Positions 36,201 to 43,624 of a DNA stretch of 64,000 nucleotides are shown here, one piece after another; position 1 is the stretch's first letter; every line of letters begins with the position of its first letter. Position numbers and translations under genes: made by a program. The stretch covers positions 1,178,001 through 1,242,000 of the forward strand of contig NZ_JBMVQY010000001.1 in the NCBI RefSeq assembly GCF_049537125.1, written 5' to 3'. Origin of the DNA: Limisphaera sp026417315. GTDB taxonomy: Bacteria > Verrucomicrobiota > Verrucomicrobiia > Limisphaerales > Limisphaeraceae. The notes below the pieces were generated by a model. That model did no database searches. It saw only the letters and a list, made by a program, of their open reading frames with translations, and was not told the origin of the DNA.

Positions 36201-36909
36201 AGCGTTTGCGCTGGATGAAGTAAAGGAACATCAGGCGGTTGAGCAGCTGCAGGGCGTAATCATGTGCCCAGACCTTGTCACGTGATGTACGCGTCAGGCG
36301 GTCCTGCAGGTCGGCAAAGACACGTTTGTAATGTTTGAAGAACTCCTCGGTGACGGCTTCGACATCGAAGGCGTCATCGAGGCGGTGGCGCAACTCCAAG
36401 AGGCTCAGGTCCGGCTCGTTCGTCAGGTCCAACAGGGCCAGGCGTTCAGAGGCGGTACGGTACTTCTGGCCGGGACCGAGCTTGAACCTGCGGAAAATCT
36501 TTTTGTCCGTGCCCTTGACGTTGACGAGGTGCACTTCCGCGCCCTCGGGCTGGCCGAGGGTGGCCTTGCGGGCAAAGACAAAGAGTGCGTCCGGAAATGT
36601 TCTCAACAGCTGCGTGGCCAGGACGCGTTGGCGGGTGTAGTCGAGTCGGTCACCATCGAGTTCCGCGTACAGAATTTCGAGTCCGTTGTGGCCGGCCAGG
36701 CGGAGCGGTCGGCATTGTCGGGCGAACTCCAGAACCTGACCGCGGCCGAAGGTGTCTTCCCGGACCGGGATGGGCTGCTCGATGTGCGTGAACCCAAGGT
36801 CGGTGACGAACAGATGCAACAAATCGTCTCGCGTGCGAATGGGAGCATTCAGGCGGTTGAACACGCGCTGTTGCGCGGCAGGGTCGGGCGTTTGCTGGGA
36901 CGCGGGCAT
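33214..36909 (-). CDS. Eco57I-type adenine-specific DNA methyltransferase, large
   Basis: A 1231-residue restriction-modification methylase. Motif I is DPACGSGSF (462-470) and motif IV is NPPY (716-719, in FDIVIGNPPYVRQ), the N6-adenine set. A 390-residue N-terminal region precedes the methylase; an alpha-helical region and probable target recognition domain follow (SGINDFFYLD...). The size fits type IIG or BREX/DISARM-like large methylases. I cannot identify a convincing nuclease motif, so cleavage may rest with the helicase-PLD protein. ATG 36909 lies just after the PIN stop codon. The 3' part (33214 to about 33950) is more AT-rich than the rest (about 53% versus 60% by hand count), suggesting a swapped specificity domain. 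Confidence 0.9.
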   Translation of the reverse strand: MPASQQTPDPAAQQRVFNRLNAPIRTRDDLLHLFVTDLGFTHIEQPIPVREDTFGRGQVLEFARQCRPLRLAGHNGLEILYAELDGDRLDYTRQRVLATQLLRTFPDALFVFARKATLGQPEGAEVHLVNVKGTDKKIFRRFKLGPGQKYRTASERLALLDLTNEPDLSLLELRHRLDDAFDVEAVTEEFFKHYKRVFADLQDRLTRTSRDKVWAHDYALQLLNRLMFLYFIQRKRWLGDDPNFITRFWRTYKTSGQPKNTFFEQWLSVLFFEAFNNKFQAGRQDRKHFPDDIRKALAQAPFLNGGLFAPNQLDDAYDPKLPDEFFEMLFDRFEGTSPGFLERYNFTITESTPLDVEVAVDPEMIGKVYESLVNITFEGLTEEDLRGSAGIFYTPRVEIDLMCRLSLVDCLANHIGADKRPLLYDAVFAYDPADKESADAALTAQNLWPELNRLLHQITVCDPACGSGSFLVGMLLVLDDLQARANAQLGIEETPYERRRRIIGEQLYGVDVMDWAVHVAELRLWLQLVVETELEPAELKFRPLLPNLSFKVRCGDSLVQEIGGINFGLHRTHLEIPAPLKGRITLLKGKKLRFYQGEPGLREADLKAEELAIFRDMLDQKRIALQKEIAALTRQIERAPEQIEMSCIAPTAARQERLKLETTWRAERDEKKAELRRIEQALNALRQTKTTPFVWDIAFVEIFEGDTGGFDIVIGNPPYVRQEMIAPPTLDPADFGGETSDRWKEQKKAYKAKLQESVAAAWPKFFRYKPGSDTYRKPDGKSDLYIYFYFHGLSLLNPRGSFCFITSNSWLDVGYGADLQEFLLRHSHVRFILDNEKKRSFKQADVNTIIALLAPPDDKRETSLDKTARFVMFKAPFEGVLDADTFKTLETVTERQSTDRWRICVRPQRELLEEALVRDEDEEGDTVGKIKTIHIKTARYEANKWGGKYLRAPEIFFTILEKGKGKLVRLGDIAEVRPGCYSGINDFFYLDRQYAKHLGIESQFLKPIIRSPSDATSPLVSSADLDTVVFSCDLSSQELKPFKGARSYIDWGSRQVTRARQKTAAGIPWPKTETVRRRTPGWWAIPKDNLEPTRNFLLYVHNERFIAPLADKPVASDRCFHRIFLQDHRRENIVAALLNSTLTWLMICIHGRWGLGQGAMKFETSDARRLVMLNPSVVPSDIASRLVARFEALGRRVIGVVDDEVQQPDRRALDDVVFEVLGLTPGEREAV

Positions 36910-36911
36910 GG

Positions 36912-37331
36912 TCAACCTTTGGTCGGTATATGGGGCAGCTTGCGCTGTTTGAGTTCGGGAACCGCTTCCAGTGCAGGATCTTTGTGGACAAGTTCGGCCC
37001 CCGCCGCCCGGGCCTGGGCGGCGGTGATGGCATCGGCGGTGGAAAGCTTGAATTGGGTGCGTAACCAACCAGCGGCGATGCAGTCGTCTTGAGTGGGGGA
37101 ACGAATGTCAATCGGCATCTCCCGGATCAGGCGCAGGTCGTCGCGGGCGGCTTTTTCGCCGAAGGTCCTGGCCAGGACCGAGACGATTTCGGTGAGGCTG
37201 ACGGTGGAGAGGAGGAGCGTGGCGCTGCCTTTTTCCGCGGCTTCGAGCAGGGCGGTGACCGTGTCGGTTCCCGGTTCATCCTGCAGGAGGGTCAGCAGGG
37301 CGCTGCTATCGAGCCAGCTTGCGGTCTTCAT
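36912..37331 (-). CDS. PIN-domain toxin (VapC-like)
   Basis: A 139-residue PIN ribonuclease. It starts MKTASWLDSSALLTLLQDEP with the first catalytic aspartate, then LSTVSLTEIVSVLARTFG (glutamate), and LSTADAITAAQARAAGAELV with HKDPALE (last aspartates). It overlaps the AbrB-like gene by 26 bases and runs directly into the methyltransferase gene. Classical VapC toxins cleave tRNA or rRNA. ATG 37331 is preferred; GTG 37337 is two codons earlier. The toxin lies inside a restriction-modification operon. Confidence 0.9.
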   Translation of the reverse strand: MKTASWLDSSALLTLLQDEPGTDTVTALLEAAEKGSATLLLSTVSLTEIVSVLARTFGEKAARDDLRLIREMPIDIRSPTQDDCIAAGWLRTQFKLSTADAITAAQARAAGAELVHKDPALEAVPELKQRKLPHIPTKG

Positions 37332-37524
37332 GGGCACGGTCGCGTCTTCCTTGTGCCAGCAGTTGGGCCGTCAGATTCGGCCCGCGCTTGCGTTTGCCAA
37401 CCAGTGCACGCCAGCCTTCGCGGGGCAGGGGATATCCGATGAGTTTGCCCTCCTGGATTTCCCAGACGATCCGGGTGCCCGGCTGCAGGTTCAGTTGGTC
37501 ACACAATTCCTTGGGCACGGACAC
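37306..37524 (-). CDS. AbrB/MazE-type antitoxin, apparent 5' frameshift
   Basis: A 72-residue frame beginning at GTG 37524 reads MSVPKELCDQLNLQPGTRIV then WEIQEGKLIGYPLPREGW, a SpoVT-AbrB swapped-hairpin domain. The family normally has about ten more residues (TTLSAKRQ) before VSVPKELC. Those codons are present upstream but out of frame with the only ATG (37555): the sequence is ATG-AAAAA-CC, whereas ATG-AAAA-CC would give MKTTLSAKRQVSVPKELC. Thus one extra A in a run of five separates the start codon from the gene. Either translation begins at GTG 37524 without the first strand, or the antitoxin is damaged, or slippage restores it. Confidence 0.75.
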   Translation of the reverse strand: MSVPKELCDQLNLQPGTRIVWEIQEGKLIGYPLPREGWRALVGKRKRGPNLTAQLLAQGRRDRAHEDRKLAR

Positions 37525-37552
37525 CTGCCGTTTTGCTGAAAGCGTGGTTTTT

Positions 37553-37570
37553 CATACAGCGAACCGTATG
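37553..37570. promoter_or_regulatory. Inverted repeat overlapping the antitoxin start
   Basis: CATAC-AGCGAACC-GTATG, a perfect 5-bp inverted repeat with an 8-base spacer, contains the presumed original ATG of the AbrB-type antitoxin. Such a site is where an AbrB antitoxin would autoregulate. The arms are short, so this is tentative. Confidence 0.35.
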
Positions 37571-37607
37571 GTAAAACGATGGTTGGGTCAATTTTACCAA
37601 GGGCGGC

Positions 37608-40600
37608 TCATACCAGTGCCTCGGTGCAGATGATGATCGGTTCGGTGGGTATTTCGGCCGTTTCGGTTCGTTGCGCGGCCAGCGCATCGAGTTTGTGCTC
37701 GAAGGCGAGGGTCTTGAGTCGCTCCAGGGTTTCTTCCGGCGTGAGCTTTTGCTGGCGCAGCCCGCGCAGTGCGAACTCAGCCCTGCCATCCAGCGGGGTC
37801 ACGCTCCAGAGCCGGCGCAGGCTTTCCAGCCGGTCCGGGCTGAGCCGTGGGTCGGAGCGCGCGCTCGGGAGGCCGGTCGCCCTCTGGTAGGCGTCGCGGA
37901 TGACCTCCAGTGCCCAGCGTTGTGCAGGGGAGAGTCGTTGGGGCGTGCCTCCGGCGGCCAGGTATTCCTGGTATTCCTGCTCGAACCGGGCCTTGAGTTT
38001 CGAGACCAGGGCGTTGTAATCGGGCGGAAGTGCCTGACGCGGCTCGTCGGGTGGGCAGGCAATGGCGGTGAGTGCGGAGTGGTTGTCCTGGGTGAGGATG
38101 TTGCCGTGGGCGTCCGCCAGCCAGAGGCGTTGGAAATCGCCGGCCTGACCGTAGAAGAAGAGGGCCGGGCAACGGGTTGGGTCCCGGGGAGGTGCGGTCC
38201 GGCGTTTGGCGGAGCGGATGGCGTTGGGGAGCGCGACGATGCGGTTGAAAAGCTCGGGCTGCTGGCGCTGGATGCGGCGCATGAGGTCCTCGGCGTCCTG
38301 AACCTCCAGGTCCACGGCGTTCTCCAGTTCGTCTTCGATGGCCTCGAGCTTTTTGCCGTCGCCCTCGTAGATGGCATACATGGCCTCGGGGTTCAGTTGC
38401 TCGTCGGGTTCGAGGATGGCGGCGTCTTCGCCGATGGTGCGGTGGATTTCGTCGATGCGGGCGCGGAGGATCTCACGCAGGTGCAGGTGCTTTTCGAGCT
38501 CCAGTTCGGGCAGGAAGTTGAAGGCGTAGATCTCTTTGTGGGGGGAGTTGATGCGGTCGATCCGGCCGAACCGTTGGATGAGCCGCACGGGGTTGAAGTG
38601 GAGATCGTAATTGAGGATGAGGGCCGCATCCTGGAGGTTGAGTCCTTCACTCAGCACATCGGTGGCCACGAGAATGTGGATGGGATTCTTGACGGGCGCC
38701 TTGACCTCGTTGGCGATGGGAGCGAAGCGGTTGACGAGGGTTTGCAGGTCGGCGCGGGTGCTGTCGGCATGTTCGATCGTCTCCGGAGGCCGGAGGCCGG
38801 CCTCGCGCAATTGCTTTGTGAGGTAGCGGGCTGTGTCGATGTACTGGGTGAAGATCAACAGTTTGTGAGTGCGCAGCAACGGCTCTTCTCCGAGCCACTG
38901 GAGCAGTCGCTGCAGTTTGGCGTCGTGTTCCGGGGTGATGGGGTCGACGTGTCTGGCCATTTCCCGGAGCGTGGCGAGGTCGGCTTCCACGTCGCGGCGG
39001 AGATCCTCGATTCGGAAGTCGCGGAGGTCGTACTTTTCACTGAGCTTTTCCAGCTCGGCCAGCAGGTCGTCGCGTTCGGCGTCGCCGGGTTCGATGCCCT
39101 TGAGGAGGTCTTCGACCTCTTCGCCGGCGATCAGGAAACCGTTGTCGAGCCCGCGGAGGAAGATCTCGTGCCGCTCGATGAGGCCGGCCAGGGTCTGGCG
39201 GAAGGCCTCGACACTGGATTCGAGCCGCTTGAAGAGCAAGGTGCGCATCAACCCGCGGAGGCGTTTGCCGGCGCGGGCCAGATCCTTGTAGGGATTCAGA
39301 CGCTGCTTTTCCGGGAGCACGTAGTGGTGCAAGGCGTAGCGGGCGTAGGTCAGGCCCTCGTGTTTGCCACGCGTCGGATCGGGGGGCTCGATGAGGTCCC
39401 GCAGGCGTTTGTAAAAGCCGCCATAGGTTTTTTCGATGCTGTAGTCGATGGTCTTGAGCACGCGGTCGGGGAAGCGGACCGGTCTTCCATCAATTTTGGC
39501 ATCCGGCCAGTGTTCGCGGATGTGTTTGCGTGTACGGCGAATGAGGAAGTGCTGCAGCAGCGGTGGCAAGGCACGCTGCCCCTCCTCGACCAGTTTGAAG
39601 TACTGAGTCAGCGAGCGGGGCTCGACCCCGAGGTCGATGCGGTCGTCGGGCGTGAAGAGTCGGATTTGGTTCAGGATGTCGCGGGCGCGGCTGTTGCGGG
39701 GAGTGGCGGTCAGCAGAATCATGGGCAGACCCAGGCCGCGGACGAGTTGGAAGAGCCGTTCGTAGCGGAGGGTGTCGCTGTGGCGGAGGTTGTGCGATTC
39801 GTCGAGCAGGACGAGGTCCTTGTTTTGGAAGCGCTCGGCGGACCAGTCAAAATCCGGCTGGCTGAGCATGCCCAGGCTGAGGACCTCGGCCCCAAGGTCG
39901 TATCGGTCCACGAATCGCTCCCGCCACATGTCCACCAGGTGTGCCGGGCAGATGATGAGTGCGCGTTGACGGTCGCGCATCTTCAGCCATTTGAGGATGG
40001 CGGCGGCGATGAATGTTTTGCCCAGGCCGACGACGTCGCTGATGAACACGCCGTTGCGGAGCTTGAGCACGCGCAGGGCGCTCTTGACCGCGGCCCATTG
40101 GAAATCTGCCAGGGGCGGGAAATCCAACGGCAGGACCACATCGGGTTCTTCCAGCCGGTCTTTGGTCAGGTGGTAGAGCACCTTTAGATAAAGTTCGTAG
40201 GGAGTGACAGAGTCGTTCAGGGCCCAGGACGCCTCCAATTGGCGCATCAGGCGCTGCTCAAAGGGCTCGGCTTCGTCCCAGAGTCGGTCAAACCACCGGC
40301 AGAGCTGCTCGTGATTGGCATTGCCGTGCACGACAACGTTCAGCTCGGTGTTGTCGTGCAGACCGGCCAGCGAGAGGTTCGAGCTCCCGACGATGGCGAT
40401 CCCCCGTTCGAACCGACCGGCCGGGTAATCGAAGATGTAGGCCTTGGCGTGGAGCCGGCCACGCGTATAGACGCGGACCTTGAGGCGGCTTTCCCGAACC
40501 ATCCGCGCCAACTGGCGGACCAGGGCTTGATCTGCGTCCGTTTGGTCGAGTCTTTCCAGCCTCTCGCGCAGGAGGCGTTCCGCGGCGGCCAGGCGCTGGG

Positions 40601-40880
40601 CACGTTGCTGGGGGCTCAGAAAGACAGCGGCTCGTTGCTGTTGTTGAAGGGATTGCACGGAGCTGTGTGCCTCCGCCAATTGTTCGATGGTGTAACGACC
40701 GGAGGTGTTCCCGATCAACAGGCGCAGCTCTTGAATGTTCTCCAACTCGCTGGCGATGGCTTTGAAACCGCTGAGGAAGAAGTAACCGACGGCGAAATGG
40801 GCACGTTCGGACTGGTCCAAAAGGGGTCGGACCGCATCAGCCAGGTGGGATTCCCGGTTGTCGATGATATCGTGTGGCAT
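37608..40880 (-). CDS. PLD-nuclease / SNF2-type helicase fusion
   Basis: A 1090-residue protein. The N-terminal phospholipase D-type nuclease motif is HAKAYIFD (H144, K146, D151) followed by IVGSSNLS. The superfamily 2 helicase has GLGKT (285-289), DESH (360-363), LLTATPRN and GRIDRIN. The C-terminal 300 residues are helical. Similar proteins often accompany large adenine methyltransferases in defence loci; DISARM and NgoAVII-type systems use PLD and helicase parts. Here both parts are one chain, so it is the likely translocating nuclease of the system. ATG 40880 begins at the family N-terminus; it is the first gene of the island. Confidence 0.9.
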   Translation of the reverse strand: MPHDIIDNRESHLADAVRPLLDQSERAHFAVGYFFLSGFKAIASELENIQELRLLIGNTSGRYTIEQLAEAHSSVQSLQQQQRAAVFLSPQQRAQRLAAAERLLRERLERLDQTDADQALVRQLARMVRESRLKVRVYTRGRLHAKAYIFDYPAGRFERGIAIVGSSNLSLAGLHDNTELNVVVHGNANHEQLCRWFDRLWDEAEPFEQRLMRQLEASWALNDSVTPYELYLKVLYHLTKDRLEEPDVVLPLDFPPLADFQWAAVKSALRVLKLRNGVFISDVVGLGKTFIAAAILKWLKMRDRQRALIICPAHLVDMWRERFVDRYDLGAEVLSLGMLSQPDFDWSAERFQNKDLVLLDESHNLRHSDTLRYERLFQLVRGLGLPMILLTATPRNSRARDILNQIRLFTPDDRIDLGVEPRSLTQYFKLVEEGQRALPPLLQHFLIRRTRKHIREHWPDAKIDGRPVRFPDRVLKTIDYSIEKTYGGFYKRLRDLIEPPDPTRGKHEGLTYARYALHHYVLPEKQRLNPYKDLARAGKRLRGLMRTLLFKRLESSVEAFRQTLAGLIERHEIFLRGLDNGFLIAGEEVEDLLKGIEPGDAERDDLLAELEKLSEKYDLRDFRIEDLRRDVEADLATLREMARHVDPITPEHDAKLQRLLQWLGEEPLLRTHKLLIFTQYIDTARYLTKQLREAGLRPPETIEHADSTRADLQTLVNRFAPIANEVKAPVKNPIHILVATDVLSEGLNLQDAALILNYDLHFNPVRLIQRFGRIDRINSPHKEIYAFNFLPELELEKHLHLREILRARIDEIHRTIGEDAAILEPDEQLNPEAMYAIYEGDGKKLEAIEDELENAVDLEVQDAEDLMRRIQRQQPELFNRIVALPNAIRSAKRRTAPPRDPTRCPALFFYGQAGDFQRLWLADAHGNILTQDNHSALTAIACPPDEPRQALPPDYNALVSKLKARFEQEYQEYLAAGGTPQRLSPAQRWALEVIRDAYQRATGLPSARSDPRLSPDRLESLRRLWSVTPLDGRAEFALRGLRQQKLTPEETLERLKTLAFEHKLDALAAQRTETAEIPTEPIIICTEALV

Positions 40881-41212
40881 AGAACTGCTGGTTTTGTACC
40901 CGTCTCATCCGCGGTTGTGAAGTCCGGGCAACGGCCAGCCGGGCGGAGAGGATCCCGTTTGCACCTGGGGTCCATCCGATATTGTTCGGCCGGAAGGCGA
41001 GCTCTTGGTGCGCAGGTGGAGATTCCGGCATGGTCTGCCGCGCAAATCGGAAGGCGAGGCTGCGGCGACCGGAGGGGCCCGGCGCCGGATGGCATGTCCG
41101 TCCCATCCTAGTGTCGGACATTGGCCCGCCTCCTCGTGGATCGGCTGAGACAGGTTCGTGGGCTCCCTGGCCTGTGGACCTTTGCAGGCGCTTGGCCCAG
41201 GCAACGGATGCC
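40881..41212. other. Intergenic region between the defence island and tRNA-Leu
   Basis: About 330 bases with no gene. It must hold the promoter of the helicase-led operon, but none is distinct. It marks the right boundary of the island. Confidence 0.45.
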
Positions 41213-41241
41213 TTGCGCGAGGGGCGGGGGCGTGGTTAAAT
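41213..41241 (+). promoter_or_regulatory. Promoter of tRNA-Leu(GAG)
   Basis: TTGCGC (41213-41218) and TTAAAT (41236-41241), 17 bases apart, lie 14 bases upstream of the mature tRNA. The AT-rich -10 stands out from GC-rich surroundings. Confidence 0.5.
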
Positions 41242-41255
41242 AAAGGCGCAAGGGT

Positions 41256-41340
41256 GCGCATGTGGCGGAATTGGCAGACGCGCTACTTTGAGGTGGTAGT
41301 GGAGCAATCCGTGCAGGTTCGAGTCCTGCCATGCGCACCA
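41256..41340 (+). tRNA. tRNA-Leu (anticodon GAG)
   Basis: An 85-base class II tRNA. The acceptor stem is GCGCATG/CATGCGC with discriminator A and encoded CCA. The anticodon arm is CTACT-TTGAGGT-GGTAG, giving GAG, which reads CUU/CUC. It has a long variable arm and T-loop TTCGAGT. Confidence 0.97.
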
Positions 41341-41628
41341 TAAAACTTTTGGCTTTCGAATGAACCTCGCGCGGCTCGAGAGGCTGCGCGAGGTTCTGTT
41401 TTGGGGCGCCGGGCAAACTGGGGCCGAAACCTCCAGACGTCGTTCGCAAAACAGGGTTCCCGGAATGGCGGCGGCAAAGCGGTGGGCTGCGGGTACGTTT
41501 TGCGAGCTCCAGCCTTTTGCCGGGGTGTGCCCGCAGGGACCTGACCCAACCCGGGGGTGCCGGCCCGAGGGAGTGGACGGGAACGGCCGGCTCCCGGCCG
41601 CAGGAGTCGCGCGCCGGCCGGGCGGGCT
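41341..41628. other. Gap between tRNA-Leu and thiS, nothing seen
   Basis: The 288 bases past the tRNA contain no recognisable gene, integrase or repeat of the tRNA 3' end. Confidence 0.45.
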
Positions 41629-41832
41629 TCAACCTCCGGCAACGATGCGAACGATTTCCAGCCGGTCTCCTGCCTGCACCTGACGGCGCGGGAATTCGCT
41701 GGGCGGAACGGCCTCGCCGTTGTGTTCGACGACCACGCTTCGCGGGGGCAAACCCTGCGCCCGCAGGAATTCCTCGAGGGAACAGGGCAGTTGGGCCTCG
41801 ATCGGTTTGCCGTTGGCGATGACCGTTTGCAT
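41629..41832 (-). CDS. thiS: Sulfur carrier protein ThiS
   Basis: A 67-residue ubiquitin-like protein ending in the required Gly-Gly (RIVAGG), the site adenylated and thiocarboxylated for thiazole synthesis. MQTVIANGKPIEAQLPCSLE, then EFLRAQGLPPRSVVVEHNGE, matches the family throughout. GGGGGAAAA precedes ATG 41832. No thiG, thiF or other thiamine gene is adjacent, so it is an orphan copy. Other small sulfur carriers are possible, but the N-terminal sequence and length favour ThiS. Confidence 0.9.
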   Translation of the reverse strand: MQTVIANGKPIEAQLPCSLEEFLRAQGLPPRSVVVEHNGEAVPPSEFPRRQVQAGDRLEIVRIVAGG

Positions 41833-42230
41833 GTGCCGTTTTCCCCCACACGTATGCCGCGGACCGGGGCGCGATGCAAGCAGTGGGCCGGCGCGGAGCC
41901 GTCCACAGGCCGGGCGGAGGGATTCCACGGAGGGTTCGGGGAACGTGGGCTTGATCGAGCCAAGTACAGCCTTGCCGCGGAGGGGCTTAATTTGCCCGCT
42001 TCCGCGGTCAATGGACGCCTCTTGGAGCGTCAGGGCCGCCTGGTCGAGCAGTCCCGTCCGCGGTCAGGTGCCGACTTCCGCGCTGGATGCGGTCCACGCA
42101 CCGGAACCGGTTGCAGTCACGCGGCTGGCGAGGCAGGGGCCACCAGTGCCGGAGGATTGGCCAAACAAAAGACCGCTTCCCGCGTCCGCGAGCGGAGGTG
42201 CACCCGGCCGGCGTTGTAGAAGGCCGGAGC
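41833..42230. other. Intergenic region upstream of thiS, nothing recognised
   Basis: About 400 bases without a supported gene. I looked for the conserved CTGAGA and ACCTGATC elements of a TPP riboswitch on the minus strand ahead of thiS and did not find them. A weak GC-rich hairpin (CCGGC...GCCGG near 42205-42225) lies just past nuoC and may help terminate nuo transcription. Confidence 0.4.
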
Positions 42231-42908
42231 TCAGCCAGTGGTGGAACCCGGCGGGGCCGCAGAGCCCGGAGGTGTCTTCGGTTCAACGAGGATTTGGTGG
42301 CGTCGAGCCTTTTCTGCGACGATGCCGTGCGGGGTGGGCTCGTATTCGTAATCATCCGGTTCGACGTAGTCCTTGCGCATGGGGTAATCCTGGAAGCCGT
42401 CCCACATCAGGATTCGGCGCAGGTCGGGATGGCCTTCGAAAATGACGCCGAAGAGGTCGTAGACTTCACGTTCTTGAAACTCACAACTGCGCCAGACGGG
42501 GGTCAGGGACGGCAGTCGGACCTGATCGGTTCGGTTGCCTGTCCGCATGCGCAAGACCAGGGGGCCGTGACGGAGGGTCATGGAGTAGAGGTGGTAAACC
42601 ACCTCGAGGTAGCCGGGCCGGATGTGTTTGCGGGTTTCCTCGACCTCGCGTTCCTCGCCTTCGATCCGGAGGCGGACGCGGACCTTTTCCGTGATTTCTT
42701 TGTCCAGCCAATCCACTCCGGTCACGTTGGAGCAGTAATCGAAACGCAGGGCCGGGTCGTCGCGCAAGAAGCGGGCCACGGCCAGCGCGTGCTCAGGGTC
42801 CACGAGCAACGAATGCTGACCCGAGGGGGACGGGTTGGGAACGATTTCGACGCGGGCCGCGGGCACGGCGGCCAGGATGCGGTCGCGGATGGACTCCAGA
42901 GGTTCCAT
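42231..42908 (-). CDS. nuoC: NADH-quinone oxidoreductase subunit C
   Basis: A 225-residue 30-kDa subunit of complex I, which sits in the peripheral arm. Family blocks are DYCSNVTGVDWLDKE, EVVYHLYSMTLRH, PSLTPVWRSCEFQEREVYDL followed by FGVIFEGHPDLRRI, and MWDGFQDYPMRKDY. The last 20 residues are proline- and glycine-rich and not conserved. It follows nuoB by five bases. The usual next gene, nuoD, is absent; transcription ends here. Confidence 0.96.
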   Translation of the reverse strand: MEPLESIRDRILAAVPAARVEIVPNPSPSGQHSLLVDPEHALAVARFLRDDPALRFDYCSNVTGVDWLDKEITEKVRVRLRIEGEEREVEETRKHIRPGYLEVVYHLYSMTLRHGPLVLRMRTGNRTDQVRLPSLTPVWRSCEFQEREVYDLFGVIFEGHPDLRRILMWDGFQDYPMRKDYVEPDDYEYEPTPHGIVAEKARRHQILVEPKTPPGSAAPPGSTTG

Positions 42909-42913
42909 TGGGT

Positions 42914-43528
42914 TCAGGCGGGTCGGCGAATGGCCGGGGGATGCCAAATCTCCGGGTTCTTGGGGGGAACGAGATCGTGCGGCCCGAATTCGGGCACGGG
43001 ATACTCGCCCGGTTGGTCGGGGCGCAAATGGCGGGGGCGATCCGGTCCGGTCAGGGATTCTTCGGCGATCCGTTGCTGGAGGGTCATCAGGGCGTGGATG
43101 AGGGCTTCCGGGCGCGGCGGGCAGCCGGGGATGTGGACGTCCACGGGGATGTAGCGGTCGATGCCCTTGAGGACGTTGTAGCCCTGCTTGAACGGACCGC
43201 CGGAGATGGCGCAGGCGCCCATGGCGATGACGTATTTGGGTTCGGCCATTTGGTTGTAGAGGCGGACCACCTGGGGTGCCATTTTTTTGGTGACCGTGCC
43301 GGCCACGATCATGAGATCCGCCTGACGCGGCGAGGGTCGGAACACCTCGGCGCCGAATCGAGCGAGATCGTATCGTGCCATGGAGGCCGCGATCATTTCG
43401 ATGGCGCAGCAGGCCAGGCCGAATCCCAGCGGCCAAAGTGAGTTGCTTCGACCCCAGTTGTAGAGCTGCTCCAGGGTCGTCACGAAGATGCCGTGCCGTT
43501 GGAGTTCGCTGCGCAGTCCCGGATCCAT
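42914..43528 (-). CDS. nuoB: NADH-quinone oxidoreductase subunit B
   Basis: A 204-residue NuoB carrying the N2 [4Fe-4S] ligands: the double cysteine in GFGLACCAIEM, then MGACAISGG, then HIPGCPPRPEALI. N2 is the last cluster before quinone. The C-terminus is longer than usual by about 20 residues. The ATG at 43528 is preceded by non-homologous frame. It is the middle gene of nuoABC. Confidence 0.97.
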   Translation of the reverse strand: MDPGLRSELQRHGIFVTTLEQLYNWGRSNSLWPLGFGLACCAIEMIAASMARYDLARFGAEVFRPSPRQADLMIVAGTVTKKMAPQVVRLYNQMAEPKYVIAMGACAISGGPFKQGYNVLKGIDRYIPVDVHIPGCPPRPEALIHALMTLQQRIAEESLTGPDRPRHLRPDQPGEYPVPEFGPHDLVPPKNPEIWHPPAIRRPA

Positions 43529-43624
43529 GGCAGGCTCAACGTAGTCGCAAAGGCGCGGTGACTCAAACCGAACTCGGAAAGGCACCGGCCCGACGGCGCC
43601 GGCCAAGGTGGACGCCGCAAGGGT

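Noticed and set aside
37545..37560. Programmed -1 frameshift in the antitoxin
   Set aside because: Restoring the frame needs +1 (or -2), and the A-run does not form a classical -1 heptamer in the right frame.
37671..40187. 838-codon plus-strand open frame
   Set aside because: Antisense to the PLD-SNF2 helicase; low-complexity Val/Glu/Gly composition typical of a shadow.
33214..40880. Canonical BREX or DISARM system
   Set aside because: No pglZ, brxC, brxL, drmA or drmB gene is present; only the methylase and helicase types are shared.
41256..41340. tRNA-Leu as attachment site of the defence island
   Set aside because: The island lies on the 5' side of the tRNA, I find no repeat of its 3' end near 26800-27250, and no integrase is present.
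41833..42230. TPP riboswitch upstream of thiS
   Set aside because: The conserved thi-box sequences are not seen on the minus strand.
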